This document shows positions 25,870 to 35,700 of a DNA stretch of 64,000 nt, in pieces. Position 1 is the stretch's first letter. Every line of letters starts with the position of its first letter. Below the pieces are notes generated by a model. It saw nothing but the letters and a program-made list of their open reading frames with translations. It searched no databases and was not told the origin of the DNA. The stretch covers positions 434,001 through 498,000 of the forward strand of contig CAVSCF010000001.1 of assembly GCA_963726405.1 (NCBI GenBank), given 5' to 3'. A program made the position numbers and the translations under genes. This DNA comes from JAOUJD01 sp963726405. GTDB lineage: Bacteria > Pseudomonadota > Gammaproteobacteria > Burkholderiales > Burkholderiaceae_F.

Positions 25870-27129
25870 TCAGGCCGCGCGTTCGATCAGTCGCTCGATG
25901 CGGATCGACGCCGGCGGGTGCGAGTCGTAGAACGCGGAGTGCAAGGGGTCCGGCGTCAGGGTGGACGCGTTGTCCTGGTACAGCTTCACCAGCGCGTTGA
26001 CCAGGTCGCCCGCCGATGCGTGCCGCGCGGCAAACGCGTCCGCCTCGAACTCGTGCTTGCGCGACAGCAGGCTGACGATGGGAGCGAACACGAAGGTGAA
26101 CACCGGCAGCACGAGCGCGAACAGCACGAGCGCCACGCCGTTGTTCGATCCCGTGAGCGACGGCGTGACGCCGAGCCCCGCGTAGAACCACGACTGCGTG
26201 ATCAGCCACCCGAGCAGCGCCAGGAACCCGAGGCTGGCAAGGAAGGTATAGATGAGCCGCTTGGCGATGTGCTTCAGCTTGAAGTGACCCAGTTCGTGCG
26301 CCAGCACGGCTTCGATCTCGGAGGGCGCGAGGCGTTCGACCAGGGTGTCGAAGAACACGATCCGCTTGGCGCGCCCGAGCCCGGTGAAGTAGGCGTTGCC
26401 GTGCGCCGACCGCCGCGATCCGTCCATGACGAAGACGCCCTTGCTCGAAAAGCCCGTGCGGGCCAGCAGCGCGGCGATCCGCTGAGCCAGGCCGCCGTCC
26501 TTCAAGGGTTCGAACTTGTTGAAGATGGGCGCGATCAGCGTCGGGTACAGCACGAGGACGAGCGCATTGAACCCGACCCACAACAGCCACGCGTAGAACC
26601 ACCAGATTTCTCCCGCCTCCTGCATCAACCAGAGGACGGCCGCCAGCAGCGGCAGGCCGAGCAGGGCGGTCAGCACCAGCGACTTGGCGAGGTCGGCGAG
26701 CCACAGGCCGAGGGTCATGCGGTTGAAACCGTACTTCTGCTCGATGTGGAATTGCCGGTACCAGGCAAAGGGAAGGTCGAGCAGGCTGACCAGCAGCAGC
26801 ACCACGGAGACGACGAGCATCTGGAGAACGAAGTCGCCGGTTCCGAGTCCATCGAGACGCGCGACGATCCAGTCGAGCCCGCCCAGCAGCGTCATGCCGA
26901 CCAGCAACAGCGCGCCGACGGCCGTCTCGAACAGGCCGAGCCGCGTCTTCTCGACCGTGTAAGCCGCCGCGCGACGGTGGGCCTCGAGCGACACGCGGTC
27001 CGCAAATTGCCTCGGAACGGCATTCGCATGCGCGGTGACATGGCGAATCTGCCGCCAGGCAAGCCAGTACTTGAGGCCCACCATGGCCAACAGGAAGGTG
27101 ACGAAGGCGACGGTCAGGATGAAGGACAT
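25870..27129 (-). CDS. M48 family zinc metalloprotease, Ste24/CAAX type
   Basis: The protein is about 419 residues with six or more membrane segments and the zinc motif HELGH (in VLAHELGHFKLKH); a third ligand Glu is likely in SRKHEFEADAFA. The N-terminal half is a Ste24-like M48_N domain with AWYRQFHIEQKYGFNRMT. It presumably degrades or processes membrane proteins. The Met of MSFILTVAFVTF is taken as start; an ATG 42 bases upstream (27171) would overlap the orn promoter. It is first in the operon with PCD, rsgA and DUF2007. Confidence 0.94.
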   Translation of the reverse strand: MSFILTVAFVTFLLAMVGLKYWLAWRQIRHVTAHANAVPRQFADRVSLEAHRRAAAYTVEKTRLGLFETAVGALLLVGMTLLGGLDWIVARLDGLGTGDFVLQMLVVSVVLLLVSLLDLPFAWYRQFHIEQKYGFNRMTLGLWLADLAKSLVLTALLGLPLLAAVLWLMQEAGEIWWFYAWLLWVGFNALVLVLYPTLIAPIFNKFEPLKDGGLAQRIAALLARTGFSSKGVFVMDGSRRSAHGNAYFTGLGRAKRIVFFDTLVERLAPSEIEAVLAHELGHFKLKHIAKRLIYTFLASLGFLALLGWLITQSWFYAGLGVTPSLTGSNNGVALVLFALVLPVFTFVFAPIVSLLSRKHEFEADAFAARHASAGDLVNALVKLYQDNASTLTPDPLHSAFYDSHPPASIRIERLIERAA

Positions 27130-27198
27130 TGGATCCAGAAAAGGCAAGGCGCGCGTCTCGCTATGCGACAATCGCGCGCCCTCGAAGTTCGAGAAATT

Positions 27199-27780
27199 AT
27201 GTCACAGCCCTCCGAGGCACTCGCCTCTCGCCACCCCCGGTTCTCCGAGACGAATTTCGTCTGGGTCGACATGGAAATGACCGGCCTCAACCCGGACTCC
27301 GATCGCGTCATCGAGATCGCCGTCGTCGTCACCGATGCCGAACTCGACGTCATCGCGGAAGGGCCGGTTCTCGCGCTCCATCAGCCGGAGTCGATCCTTC
27401 TGGGCATGGACAGCTGGAACACCGCGACCCACGGACGCTCGGGCCTGACGGAGCGCGTGCGCGCTTCGACGGTCGACGAGGAGGTCGCGACGGACCAACT
27501 GCTGGCGTTCCTTGCGCCGCTGGTGCCGCGCGGCAAGTCGCCGATGTGCGGCAACACCATCTGCCAGGATCGTCGCTTCATGGCGCGCTGGATGCCGCGG
27601 CTCGAGGCGTTCTTCCACTATCGCAACGTCGATGTCAGCACGCTGAAGGAACTTGCGCGCCGCTGGCAGCCCGAGGTGCACCGATCGTTCGAGAAGAAGA
27701 GCCGGCACGAAGCCCTCGCCGACATCTACGAGTCCATCGACGAACTGAAGCACTACCGCGCCCACTTCCTTCGCGGGTAG
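27199..27780 (+). CDS. orn: Oligoribonuclease
   Basis: This 193-residue DEDDh 3'-5' exoribonuclease finishes RNA decay and degrades pGpG from c-di-GMP turnover. Catalytic acids are visible in WVDMEMTGLNPDSDRVIEIA (D, E), CGNTICQDRRFMARW (D), and RSFEKKSRHEALADI (H, D). The ATG at 27199 begins the typical N-terminus. It is divergent from the M48 gene with GACAAT at 27167 as a likely -10. Confidence 0.98.
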   Translation: MSQPSEALASRHPRFSETNFVWVDMEMTGLNPDSDRVIEIAVVVTDAELDVIAEGPVLALHQPESILLGMDSWNTATHGRSGLTERVRASTVDEEVATDQLLAFLAPLVPRGKSPMCGNTICQDRRFMARWMPRLEAFFHYRNVDVSTLKELARRWQPEVHRSFEKKSRHEALADIYESIDELKHYRAHFLRG

Positions 27781-27795
27781 CGTCGGAGCGCGCGC

Positions 27796-28941
27796 TCAGG
27801 ACGCGTTCGACGTAGAAGCGGCCGTTTCGACCGCGGCGGTCGTTGCCGCGGCCGCGACGGCGCCGGTCGCTTCCGGAGTCCCCGGATCGCGCGCGCTGAT
27901 CCACTTGCGGCCCAGGGCGATTCCCAGGGCGAGCAACACCGGACCGAGGATCACGCCGATGAAGCCGAATGCGATGACGCCGCCGAGCACGCCGAGGAAG
28001 ATCAGGGCGACCGACAGTGTGGAGCCGCGCGCGATCAGCAGCGGCTTCACGAAGTTGTCGATGCTGCTGATGACCACCGCGCCCCAGACAACCATGAAGA
28101 TCGCCCACCCGGTCTCGCCCTGCAGGTAAAGCCACACCGCCGCGCCGCCCCACAGCAGCACCGGGCCCATCGGCACGACCGACAGCACGAAGGTGCCCAC
28201 GCTCAGCAGGAAGGCGCCCGGGACCCCGGCGATCATGAATCCGATGAACGCCGCGACGGCCTGCGCCGCCGCCGTTCCGACGAGGCCGAGGAAGACGCTG
28301 CGCGTGGTGTTGACGACAATGTCGAGGACCTCGACGCTCATGTCGCCCGAGATGCGGCCCGAGATGCGGCCGATCACATCGGCAACCCGATGGCCGTCGC
28401 GGTAGTAGAAGAACACAATGAACGTGACCAGCAGCAACTGCAGGATGCCGTCGCCGAGCGTGCGCACAACGGCGACCGAGAGCTTGCCGGCCGGCTCGAG
28501 CAACCTCTGCGCGATCGCGGTCAGCTGATCCTTGTCGCTCACGAGAACGGTGAGCTGGTCGTAGATCCGTTCACCGATGACCGGGACGCTCTTCAGCTGT
28601 TCGGGCACATGGACGCCGCCGGCAAACCATCCCTTGACCGTCGCGAACAGCCCAGGAAGCTGGTCCGCCGCGGCAACCGCGAGAAAGGCGATCGGAATGA
28701 CGACGAGCACGAGGATCAGCAGCATCATCAGGGCGGCAGACCAGTTCGCTCGCGCGCCAAGGCCGTCGTGGATGCGCCGATACAGCGGCCAGGTCGCGAT
28801 GGCGAGCACGCCGGCGACGAGCAGCGCGCTGAGGAACGGCTGCAGGACCAGGTAGATTCCGACGCCGATGATGCCGGCGCCGATGAGCCGGAAGATCACG
28901 TCGAAGCGGCCGGTCATCGTGGACAGCGGCATATCGGGCAT
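27796..28941 (-). CDS. AI-2E family transporter (PerM-like permease)
   Basis: This 381-residue polytopic protein has about eight membrane helices. The AI-2E/PerM signature is in the C-terminal half (FLLSVGTFVLSVVPMGPVLLWGGAAVWL and LGVLGGVIAFGFIGVILGPV). Members have been linked to export of the AI-2 signal or to Na+/H+ antiport; function here is unproven. The tail of about 30 residues is alanine/threonine rich. It converges on orn with a 15-base gap. Two ATGs within the first four codons are possible starts. Confidence 0.9.
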   Translation of the reverse strand: MPDMPLSTMTGRFDVIFRLIGAGIIGVGIYLVLQPFLSALLVAGVLAIATWPLYRRIHDGLGARANWSAALMMLLILVLVVIPIAFLAVAAADQLPGLFATVKGWFAGGVHVPEQLKSVPVIGERIYDQLTVLVSDKDQLTAIAQRLLEPAGKLSVAVVRTLGDGILQLLLVTFIVFFYYRDGHRVADVIGRISGRISGDMSVEVLDIVVNTTRSVFLGLVGTAAAQAVAAFIGFMIAGVPGAFLLSVGTFVLSVVPMGPVLLWGGAAVWLYLQGETGWAIFMVVWGAVVISSIDNFVKPLLIARGSTLSVALIFLGVLGGVIAFGFIGVILGPVLLALGIALGRKWISARDPGTPEATGAVAAAATTAAVETAASTSNAS

Positions 28942-28996
28942 GGCTTGTCGGAATCCTCTTGTCGTGCGCCGCGGCCTGCGGCACCGGCGTACTGTA

Positions 28997-29071
28997 TGGT
29001 CCCCCCGGCGGGAATCGAACCCACATCTAGCGCTTAGGAGGCACTTGTTCTATCCATTGAACTACGGGGAG
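28997..29071 (-). tRNA. tRNA-Arg (anticodon CCT)
   Basis: The minus strand folds as a full cloverleaf of 75 bases including an encoded CCA. The acceptor pairs CTCCCCG with CGGGGGG, the D stem is GTTC/GAAC, the anticodon loop CTCCTAA gives CCT, and the T arm is GTGGG-TTCGATT-CCCGC. It reads AGG codons. No integrase or att-like repeat lies beside it. Confidence 0.97.
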
Positions 29072-29136
29072 CGCCGGCAGTATAGCGACGGGGTCACGTA
29101 GAATCGCGGGCTCGCCTGCCTGCCTCGCTCTCCGCC

Positions 29137-30339
29137 TTGAATTCAACACGCCGTCCCGAATGGGTTCTCGCGGCCGCGGTCGCCATCCTGCTGATCGCGA
29201 TGGGCGTGCGCGCCACCTTCGGCCTGTTCCTGCAGCCCATGAGCGTGCAGCACGGGTGGACGCGCGAGGTCTTCTCGCTCGCGTTCGCGATCCAGAGCAT
29301 CGTGTGGGGGGTGGGCGCGCCGGTGTTCGGCGCCATGGCGGATCGATACGGCGCCGGACGCACCATCGTCCTCGGTGCGCTTCTGTATGCCGCCGGCTTC
29401 GTCGGCATGGCGCACGCGCAGTCGCCGGCAGAACTCTACTGGTCCGGAGGTGTGCTGTGCGGTCTCGGCCAGAGTGCGACGACGTTCGGCGTCGTGCTGG
29501 GGGTGGTTGCCCGCAACTTCCCGGCGGACAAGCGCAGCACGGCGCTCGGCATCGCGGCCGCCGGGGGTTCGATGGGCCAGTTCCTGATGGTGCCCTTCGG
29601 CCAGCAGATGATCGCCCACTTCGACTGGTACGCCGCGCTGCTGATCCTGTCCGCCGTGACGGCCTTCGGCCTGCCGCTCGCCTTCGTGCTGCGCGGCAAG
29701 GCGCAGGTGACTGCCGCGCAGGCCCACCAGTCGCTCGCGGGCGCGTTCCGGGAGGCCGTCGGGACGGGCTCGTATCACTACCTCTTCTGGAGTTTCTTCG
29801 TCTGCGGTTTTCATACCGCGTTCATCACGCTGCATCTGCCGTCGTACGTGATGGACCGCGGCCTGACCGCGACGCACGGGGCCCTGGCGATCGCGCTGAT
29901 CGGACTGTTCAACGTCGCCGGCTCGTACGGTTGCGGGTGGCTTGGCGGTCGCTACAGCAAGAAGAACATTCTGGTGTGGGTGTACGGGTTGCGCGCGGCA
30001 TTCATCGCGCTGCTGCTTCTGTTCCCGCTGACGCCGGTCGTGCTCTACGCATTCGCGGCCGGGATGGGCCTGCTGTGGCTGGGGACGGTGCCGCTCACCA
30101 ACGGACTGATCGGCCAGATCTACGGCCTGCGCTATGCGTCGACCCTGTACGGCATCGTGTTCTTCGGTCACCAGATCGGCGCGTTCATCGGCGTCTGGCT
30201 CGGCGGCTACGTGTTCGAGACGACCGGGTCGTACGATCTGATATGGTGGCTCGGCATCGGGCTCGCCTTTGCAGCCGCCGCACTGTCCTGGCCCGTCAAT
30301 GAGCGTCCGCTGGCGAGGCCCGCCGGTACGCCAGTCTGA
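29137..30339 (+). CDS. MFS transporter, monocarboxylate/oxalate-type
   Basis: This is a 400-residue permease with twelve predicted membrane segments. The cytoplasmic loop motif GAMADRYGAGRTIVLG between helices 2 and 3 marks the major facilitator superfamily. The pattern resembles OFA/MCT carriers (for example GVRATFGLFLQPMSVQHGW in helix 1). The substrate is unknown, probably a small organic anion. The start is TTG, with TAGAAT at 29099 as a possible -10; no closer ATG preserves helix 1. A 43-residue membrane peptide gene follows after 14 bases. Confidence 0.9.
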   Translation: MNSTRRPEWVLAAAVAILLIAMGVRATFGLFLQPMSVQHGWTREVFSLAFAIQSIVWGVGAPVFGAMADRYGAGRTIVLGALLYAAGFVGMAHAQSPAELYWSGGVLCGLGQSATTFGVVLGVVARNFPADKRSTALGIAAAGGSMGQFLMVPFGQQMIAHFDWYAALLILSAVTAFGLPLAFVLRGKAQVTAAQAHQSLAGAFREAVGTGSYHYLFWSFFVCGFHTAFITLHLPSYVMDRGLTATHGALAIALIGLFNVAGSYGCGWLGGRYSKKNILVWVYGLRAAFIALLLLFPLTPVVLYAFAAGMGLLWLGTVPLTNGLIGQIYGLRYASTLYGIVFFGHQIGAFIGVWLGGYVFETTGSYDLIWWLGIGLAFAAAALSWPVNERPLARPAGTPV

Positions 30340-30353
30340 AGCCGAGGTCAAGC

Positions 30354-30485
30354 GTGTCGCGCCGTTCCACGTGGATGATCTGGCTCGCCGCCGCCGCGCT
30401 GCTCGCGGTGGGCTTCGCCGGTTATCTGCATCCGGACATGCGCCTCGACTGGGCGGCCATTGCGCAGATGTGCGGGCTGCGCTGA
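30354..30485 (+). CDS. Small single-span membrane protein, 43 residues
   Basis: GTG-initiated small gene with a GAGG ribosome site at 30344. The peptide has a basic N-terminus (MSRRSTW), one hydrophobic helix (MIWLAAAALLAVGFAGYL) and a short tail with the pattern HPDMRLDW and MCGLR. It lies 14 bases after the MFS gene and probably shares its transcript. I do not recognise a named family. Composition, ribosome site and amphipathic order support a real gene; a chance reading frame cannot be excluded. Confidence 0.6.
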   Translation: MSRRSTWMIWLAAAALLAVGFAGYLHPDMRLDWAAIAQMCGLR

Positions 30486-30620
30486 GGCGCCCGCTTACGC
30501 CAGGACGGCAACGGTGCTCAGCAACTGAACAATCCGACGGGAGCCAGCAACGGCGCGGCTTCGCGCGGTTCGGCCCCGGGCTTTTCCACAGACACTGGGG
30601 ACAACTTTCCCCCACAGGCA

Positions 30621-32624
30621 ATGGAAGAAAGAGAACGCTCCACCACGCGATCCACCGCATCCCGGCGCGCCGCCGAGTATGGCGAGGCATCCATCCGTGT
30701 GCTGAAGGGGCTGGAACCCGTCAAGCAGCGGCCGGGGATGTACACGAAGACCGACAGCCCGCTGCACGTGGTGCAGGAAGTCATTGACAACGCATCGGAC
30801 GAGATCCTGGCCGGTTCGGGGACGCGGATCGACGTCACCTTGCACAAGGACGGCGCGGTCAGCGTCGAGGACGACGGCCGCGGAATCCCGGTGGGTCTGC
30901 ATCCTGAGGAGAAGGCGCCGGTCGTCGAGATCGTGTTCACGCGCCTGCACGCCGGAGGGAAGTTCGACAAGCGCGCCGGCGGCGCCTACTCGTTTTCCGG
31001 TGGCCTGCACGGCGTCGGTGTCTCGGTGACCAACGCTCTGGCGTCGCGCCTCGATGTCACCGTGTGGCGCGACGGCAAGATGCACACGATCGGCTTCGCC
31101 GATGGCGACGTGAAGCAGCCGTTGAAATCGGCGTCCGCCAAGGGCACGAACCGGACGACGGGCACGCGCGTCACCGTCTGGCCCAACCCGAAGTATTTCG
31201 ACACGCCGCAGATTCCCGTCGACGAACTCGAACGCCTTCTTCGCAGCAAGGCCGTGCTGCTGCCGGGTACCGAGATCACGTTGACGATCGAGAAGAGCGG
31301 GGCTACGCAGCGTTGGAAGTACGAAGGCGGATTGCGCGAGTACCTGCTCAGTCTCCTGCCCACCGACCCGCTGCTTCCGCCGTTCGAGTCCTCCGCCTTC
31401 GCCGCGGCTGACGACGAGACTTTCGCCGAGGGTGAGGGTGCGAGTTGGGTCGTGGTCTGGACCGACGAGGGCGCGGTTGCGCGCGAGTCGTATGTGAACC
31501 TGATCCCGACGCCGGCGGGAGGCACGCACGAAGCCGGCCTGCGCGAGGGGCTGTTCAACGCCGTGCGCGCCTTCATCGACGCTCACAGCCTCCTGCCCAA
31601 AGGCGTGAAGCTGCTGCCGGAGGACGTGTTCGCGCGTGCCAGCTTCGTGCTGTCCGCCAAGGTGCTCGATCCCCAGTTCCAGGGTCAGATCAAGGAACGC
31701 CTCAACAGCCGCGACGCCTTGCGGCTGGTGTCGTCCTACGTGCGGCCGCAACTCGAGTTCTGGCTGAACCAGAATCCGAACGAAGGCCGGCAACTGGCGG
31801 AACTCGCGGTGCGTCAGGCGCAGGCGCGGGCGCGCGCGAGCCAGAAGGTGGAAAAGAAGAAGGGTTCGGCCGTCGCCGTGCTGCCGGGCAAGCTCACGGA
31901 TTGCGAGTCGACGGATATCCAGCGCAACGAGCTGTTCCTCGTCGAGGGCGACTCGGCGGGCGGCTCGGCGAAGATGGGGCGCGACAAGGAGTTCCAGGCG
32001 ATCCTGCCGTTGCGCGGCAAGGTGCTGAACACCTGGGAGGTCGAGCGCGACCGTCTGTTCGGCAATGCCGAGGTGCACGACATCTCGGTGGCGATCGGCA
32101 TCGACCCGCACGGCCCCAACGACAGCGTCAACCTCGATCCGCTGCGCTACGGGAAGATCTGCATTCTCGCGGACGCCGACGTCGACGGCTCGCACATCCA
32201 GGTGCTGCTGCTCACCCTGTTCTTCCGCCACTTTCCGCAACTCGTGCAGCAGGGAAACATCTATGTCGCGCGTCCGCCGCTGTTCCGTGTGGACGTGCCC
32301 GCGCAGGGCAAGCGCCCCCCGCGCCGCGTGTACTGCCTGGACGATGCGGAACTGGACGCGGTGGTCGAGAAACTCGCCGATGAAGGCGTGAAGCCGGGCA
32401 GCTGGAACATCGCCCGCTTCAAGGGCCTGGGCGAGATGAGTCCGGAGCAGTTGTGGGAGACCACGATGAATCCGGATACTCGCCGGCTGCTGCGTGTCGG
32501 CCTTGGCGACATGGCGGTCGAGCAGACGGCCGCCATGATGACCATGCTGATGGGACGCACCGAGAGCCAGGCGCGCCGCGCCTGGCTGGAAGAGCACGGC
32601 CACGAGGTCGAAGCGGACATCTGA
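30621..32624 (+). CDS. parE: DNA topoisomerase IV subunit B
   Basis: The 667-residue ATPase subunit decatenates chromosomes with ParC. The GHKL ATP site is visible (VIDNASDEILAG, DDGRGIPVGLH, GGLHGVGVSVTNALA). The TOPRIM region has EGDSAGGSAKMGRDKEFQA and the metal motif DADVDGSHIQ. Its length of about 650 residues and its pairing with parC downstream identify ParE rather than GyrB. Two genes separate it from parC. The short upstream region contains DnaA-box-like TTTTCCACA. Confidence 0.96.
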   Translation: MEERERSTTRSTASRRAAEYGEASIRVLKGLEPVKQRPGMYTKTDSPLHVVQEVIDNASDEILAGSGTRIDVTLHKDGAVSVEDDGRGIPVGLHPEEKAPVVEIVFTRLHAGGKFDKRAGGAYSFSGGLHGVGVSVTNALASRLDVTVWRDGKMHTIGFADGDVKQPLKSASAKGTNRTTGTRVTVWPNPKYFDTPQIPVDELERLLRSKAVLLPGTEITLTIEKSGATQRWKYEGGLREYLLSLLPTDPLLPPFESSAFAAADDETFAEGEGASWVVVWTDEGAVARESYVNLIPTPAGGTHEAGLREGLFNAVRAFIDAHSLLPKGVKLLPEDVFARASFVLSAKVLDPQFQGQIKERLNSRDALRLVSSYVRPQLEFWLNQNPNEGRQLAELAVRQAQARARASQKVEKKKGSAVAVLPGKLTDCESTDIQRNELFLVEGDSAGGSAKMGRDKEFQAILPLRGKVLNTWEVERDRLFGNAEVHDISVAIGIDPHGPNDSVNLDPLRYGKICILADADVDGSHIQVLLLTLFFRHFPQLVQQGNIYVARPPLFRVDVPAQGKRPPRRVYCLDDAELDAVVEKLADEGVKPGSWNIARFKGLGEMSPEQLWETTMNPDTRRLLRVGLGDMAVEQTAAMMTMLMGRTESQARRAWLEEHGHEVEADI

Positions 32625-32736
32625 CTTTCTTTCAACCGGTTAGCCGGGTCGGAATACCGGACACCGGTGGTTTGCGGAAGGAGCCTTTCGCTCATACTTC
32701 GCGCGCGGGGAACGGCTCGGCGGACCCCGGGACACC

Positions 32737-35700
32737 ATGGCGGATCAGGGAACACAGGACACGGCGAAGCGCGCGACTCCCGCACGGGCGACGCGCCTTT
32801 CCGCATTCGCCGATGCCGGCTGGTTGCGCGGGCTCATTGCCGTGCTGGCCGTTCTGTCGATGTTGACGCTGATCGGCACGCTGACCCCTCCGGGGCGGGC
32901 GGGCAGCCCGGTCGCGCTGCTTCACGCGGCGACCGCGGCCGGCCTCTTCGTGGTCCTGCTGTTCTGGCTCGTCGCCAGCCGCTCCGCCCTGAGCGGCATG
33001 CGCGACCGCGACCGCGTCTGGCAGGAGTCGATCGATTCGATGGATCTCGGCATTGCGCTGTACGGTCCGGACGACCGCCTGCTCAACTGCAATCCGGCGT
33101 TCCGCGCCCTGTATCCCGAGATCGGGGAACTGATGCAGCCGGGCGTTCTGTACCTGGATCTGATGCACGAGTATTACCGGCTCGCGCCCCAGGAAGTGAT
33201 CGATGGCCGCACGCTCGAGAAGTTTCTGGCGGATGCCAATCGGCGACGCAGCGGCAACGAGATCACCGAGACCGTTCGGCATGCCGGGGGCCGCTGGCTG
33301 CTGATGACCGACTGCCGTACGGCCCAGGGCGGAATCATCAGTTTCCGGCGCGACGTGACCGAACAGAAGCTGATCGAGCACGAACTGTCGAACCGGCGGC
33401 GGCTGATGGACGATCTGGCCGAACTGACCTACGACTGGTTCTGGCGTCAGGACGCCGAGGGACGCTTCATCGAGTTCTCGAGCGCCATGGAGCGATTCGT
33501 CAGCATCGCGCCGGCGAAACTGATGGGCAAGCGTCGCACCGACATGCCCGGCTTCGAGGCCGATCCCGCCGCGTACGCCGCTTACTGCGGGCACGTCGAG
33601 CGGCGCGAGCCGTTCCCGTGGTTTACCTACAAGTCGCGCAGCGGTGATGGCCGGACACTGTGGATCGCCGTGACGGGCAAGCCGATATTCGACGAGACGG
33701 GCGCGTTCCAGGGCTACTACGGCGCGGGACGCGACGTGACCGAGCGCGAGGAGACGCTCGGTGCGCTTCGGCGCAGCGAGGAGCGTTTCCGTGCGCTGAC
33801 GCAGCTTGCGACCGAGTGGTACTGGGAGGCGGACCCGGAGTTGCGCATCACCGGCGTGCGAGGTGCCCCGGAACGCGAACCGCGGATGGCCGAACTGGTC
33901 CAGGGCCGGCTGCTGTGGGAACTCGATGGACTCGACGCCTCGCTGCCGGTGGACTGGGACGCGCTGAAGCGGCGCATCGCCGCGCGGGAATCTTTCCGCG
34001 ACGTCAAGCTCAAGTTCCGCGGGGAAGACGGCGCGCCGCTGTACTACGAGATCTCGGGCCATCCGGTGATCGAAGAGGGACAGGTGAGCGGTTACCGTGG
34101 GCTCGCGTGGGACGTCACCGAGCGCGAAGCGCTGATCGCGAAGATCTCCGACAGCGAGGCACGCTTCCGGGCCCTGACCGAGCTGTCGTCGGACTGGTAC
34201 TGGGAGATGGACGAGCAGTTGCGATTCACGCTGCTCAAGCGGGGCGCGCGAGACACGCTGATGCTGGCCGACGAGGAGGTGCTCGGGAAGCACCAGTGGG
34301 AGCTGTCCGGCGAACTGATCCAGCCGTCGTCCTGGGACGAGCAACGCGGGGTGCTGCAGATGCGCCGGCCGTTCCGCGACGTCATGGTCCGGCGCTGGAT
34401 GCCGGACGGTTCGTTCATGTTCCACATGACGAGCGGCGATCCGGTGTTCGACCAGGACGGGACGTTCCGCGGTTACCGTGGCATCGGCAAGAACATCACC
34501 GATCAGGTGAAGGCGCAGGAGCGCATCGAGCGCCTGGCCACGGTGGACAGCCTGACCCAGCTCGCGAACCGCCAGACGTTCGACGAGCGCGCCGGCCGCC
34601 TGCTCGCCGCCGCGTACGCGGAGGACAAGCGCTGCGCGCTGCTGTTCATCGACCTCGACAACTTCCGCCTGCTGAACAACGGCTATGGGCATCGGGTCGG
34701 TGACCAGATGCTTTCGATCGTCGCCAGCCGCATGCGCGACGTCATCGGCGAGCCGAACCTGCTCGGCCGCCGCGGCGGCGACGAGCTGGTGGCGCTTCTG
34801 GTCGACATTCCGCGTGCCGAGCGCGCGGTGGAAGTGGCGCAGGCCCTGATCAAGTCGATCTCGGAGCCGGCACGCATCCTCGGCATGGAGGTGTCGGTGA
34901 CGCCATCGGTCGGCATCAGCTTCTTCCCGCAGGACGGGGTCGACCTCGACTCGCTGCTCAATGCAGCGGATGCCGCGATGTACCAGGCGAAGGACAGCGG
35001 CCGTCGCACCTTCGCGTTCTACACGCCGACCGTGGCGCGCCGCGTCGACCTGCGGCTGCGCCTCGAACAGCGCCTGCGCAAGGCCGTGGAGTCGCGTGAC
35101 TTCAAGCTCTTCTACCAGCCGCTCGTTTCGCTCACCGACGGCAAGATGGTCGGTGCCGAGGCGCTGATCCGCTGGCGCGATGCGGAGCTCGGAGACATCT
35201 CTCCCGCCGAGTTCATCCCGATCGCCGAGGAGTCCGGCCTGATCGTCAGCCTCGGCGACTGGGTGGTACGCGAGGCGTGCCGCCACCGGCAGGAGTGGCG
35301 GATGCTCGGACTCGACGTGCCGCCGGTGTCGATCAACATGGCCGGCGTGCAGTTGCGCCAGCTCGGCTGCGTCGAGGGCCTGCTCGACGTGCTGATCGAG
35401 TACGGCGTGGCGGCGAGCGAGGTCGAGATCGAGGTCACCGAGACGGGCCTGCTCGACACCTCCGCCGTATCGCGCGAAAACCTCGTCCGCATGCGCAACG
35501 CCGGAATGCGGATCGCGCTCGACGACTTCGGCGTCGGTTTCTCGAGCCTGTCGCATCTGCGCGACCTGCCGATCCACCGGCTGAAGATCGACCGCAGCTT
35601 CACGGTCGAATGCATGCGCGATGCGCGTACGCTGACGATCGTGAAGGCCGTCATCGAAATGGCGCGGTCGCTCGGCATCAGCGTGACGGCCGAGGGCATC

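Noticed and set aside
25744..27198. Open frame extending orn upstream by about 480 codons
   Set aside because: The extension is antisense to the M48 gene and has shadow-like composition; only the part from 27199 is a conserved oligoribonuclease.
28997..29137. tRNA-Arg as a possible integration site
   Set aside because: No integrase, no repeated tRNA 3' end, and flanking genes look like ordinary chromosome.
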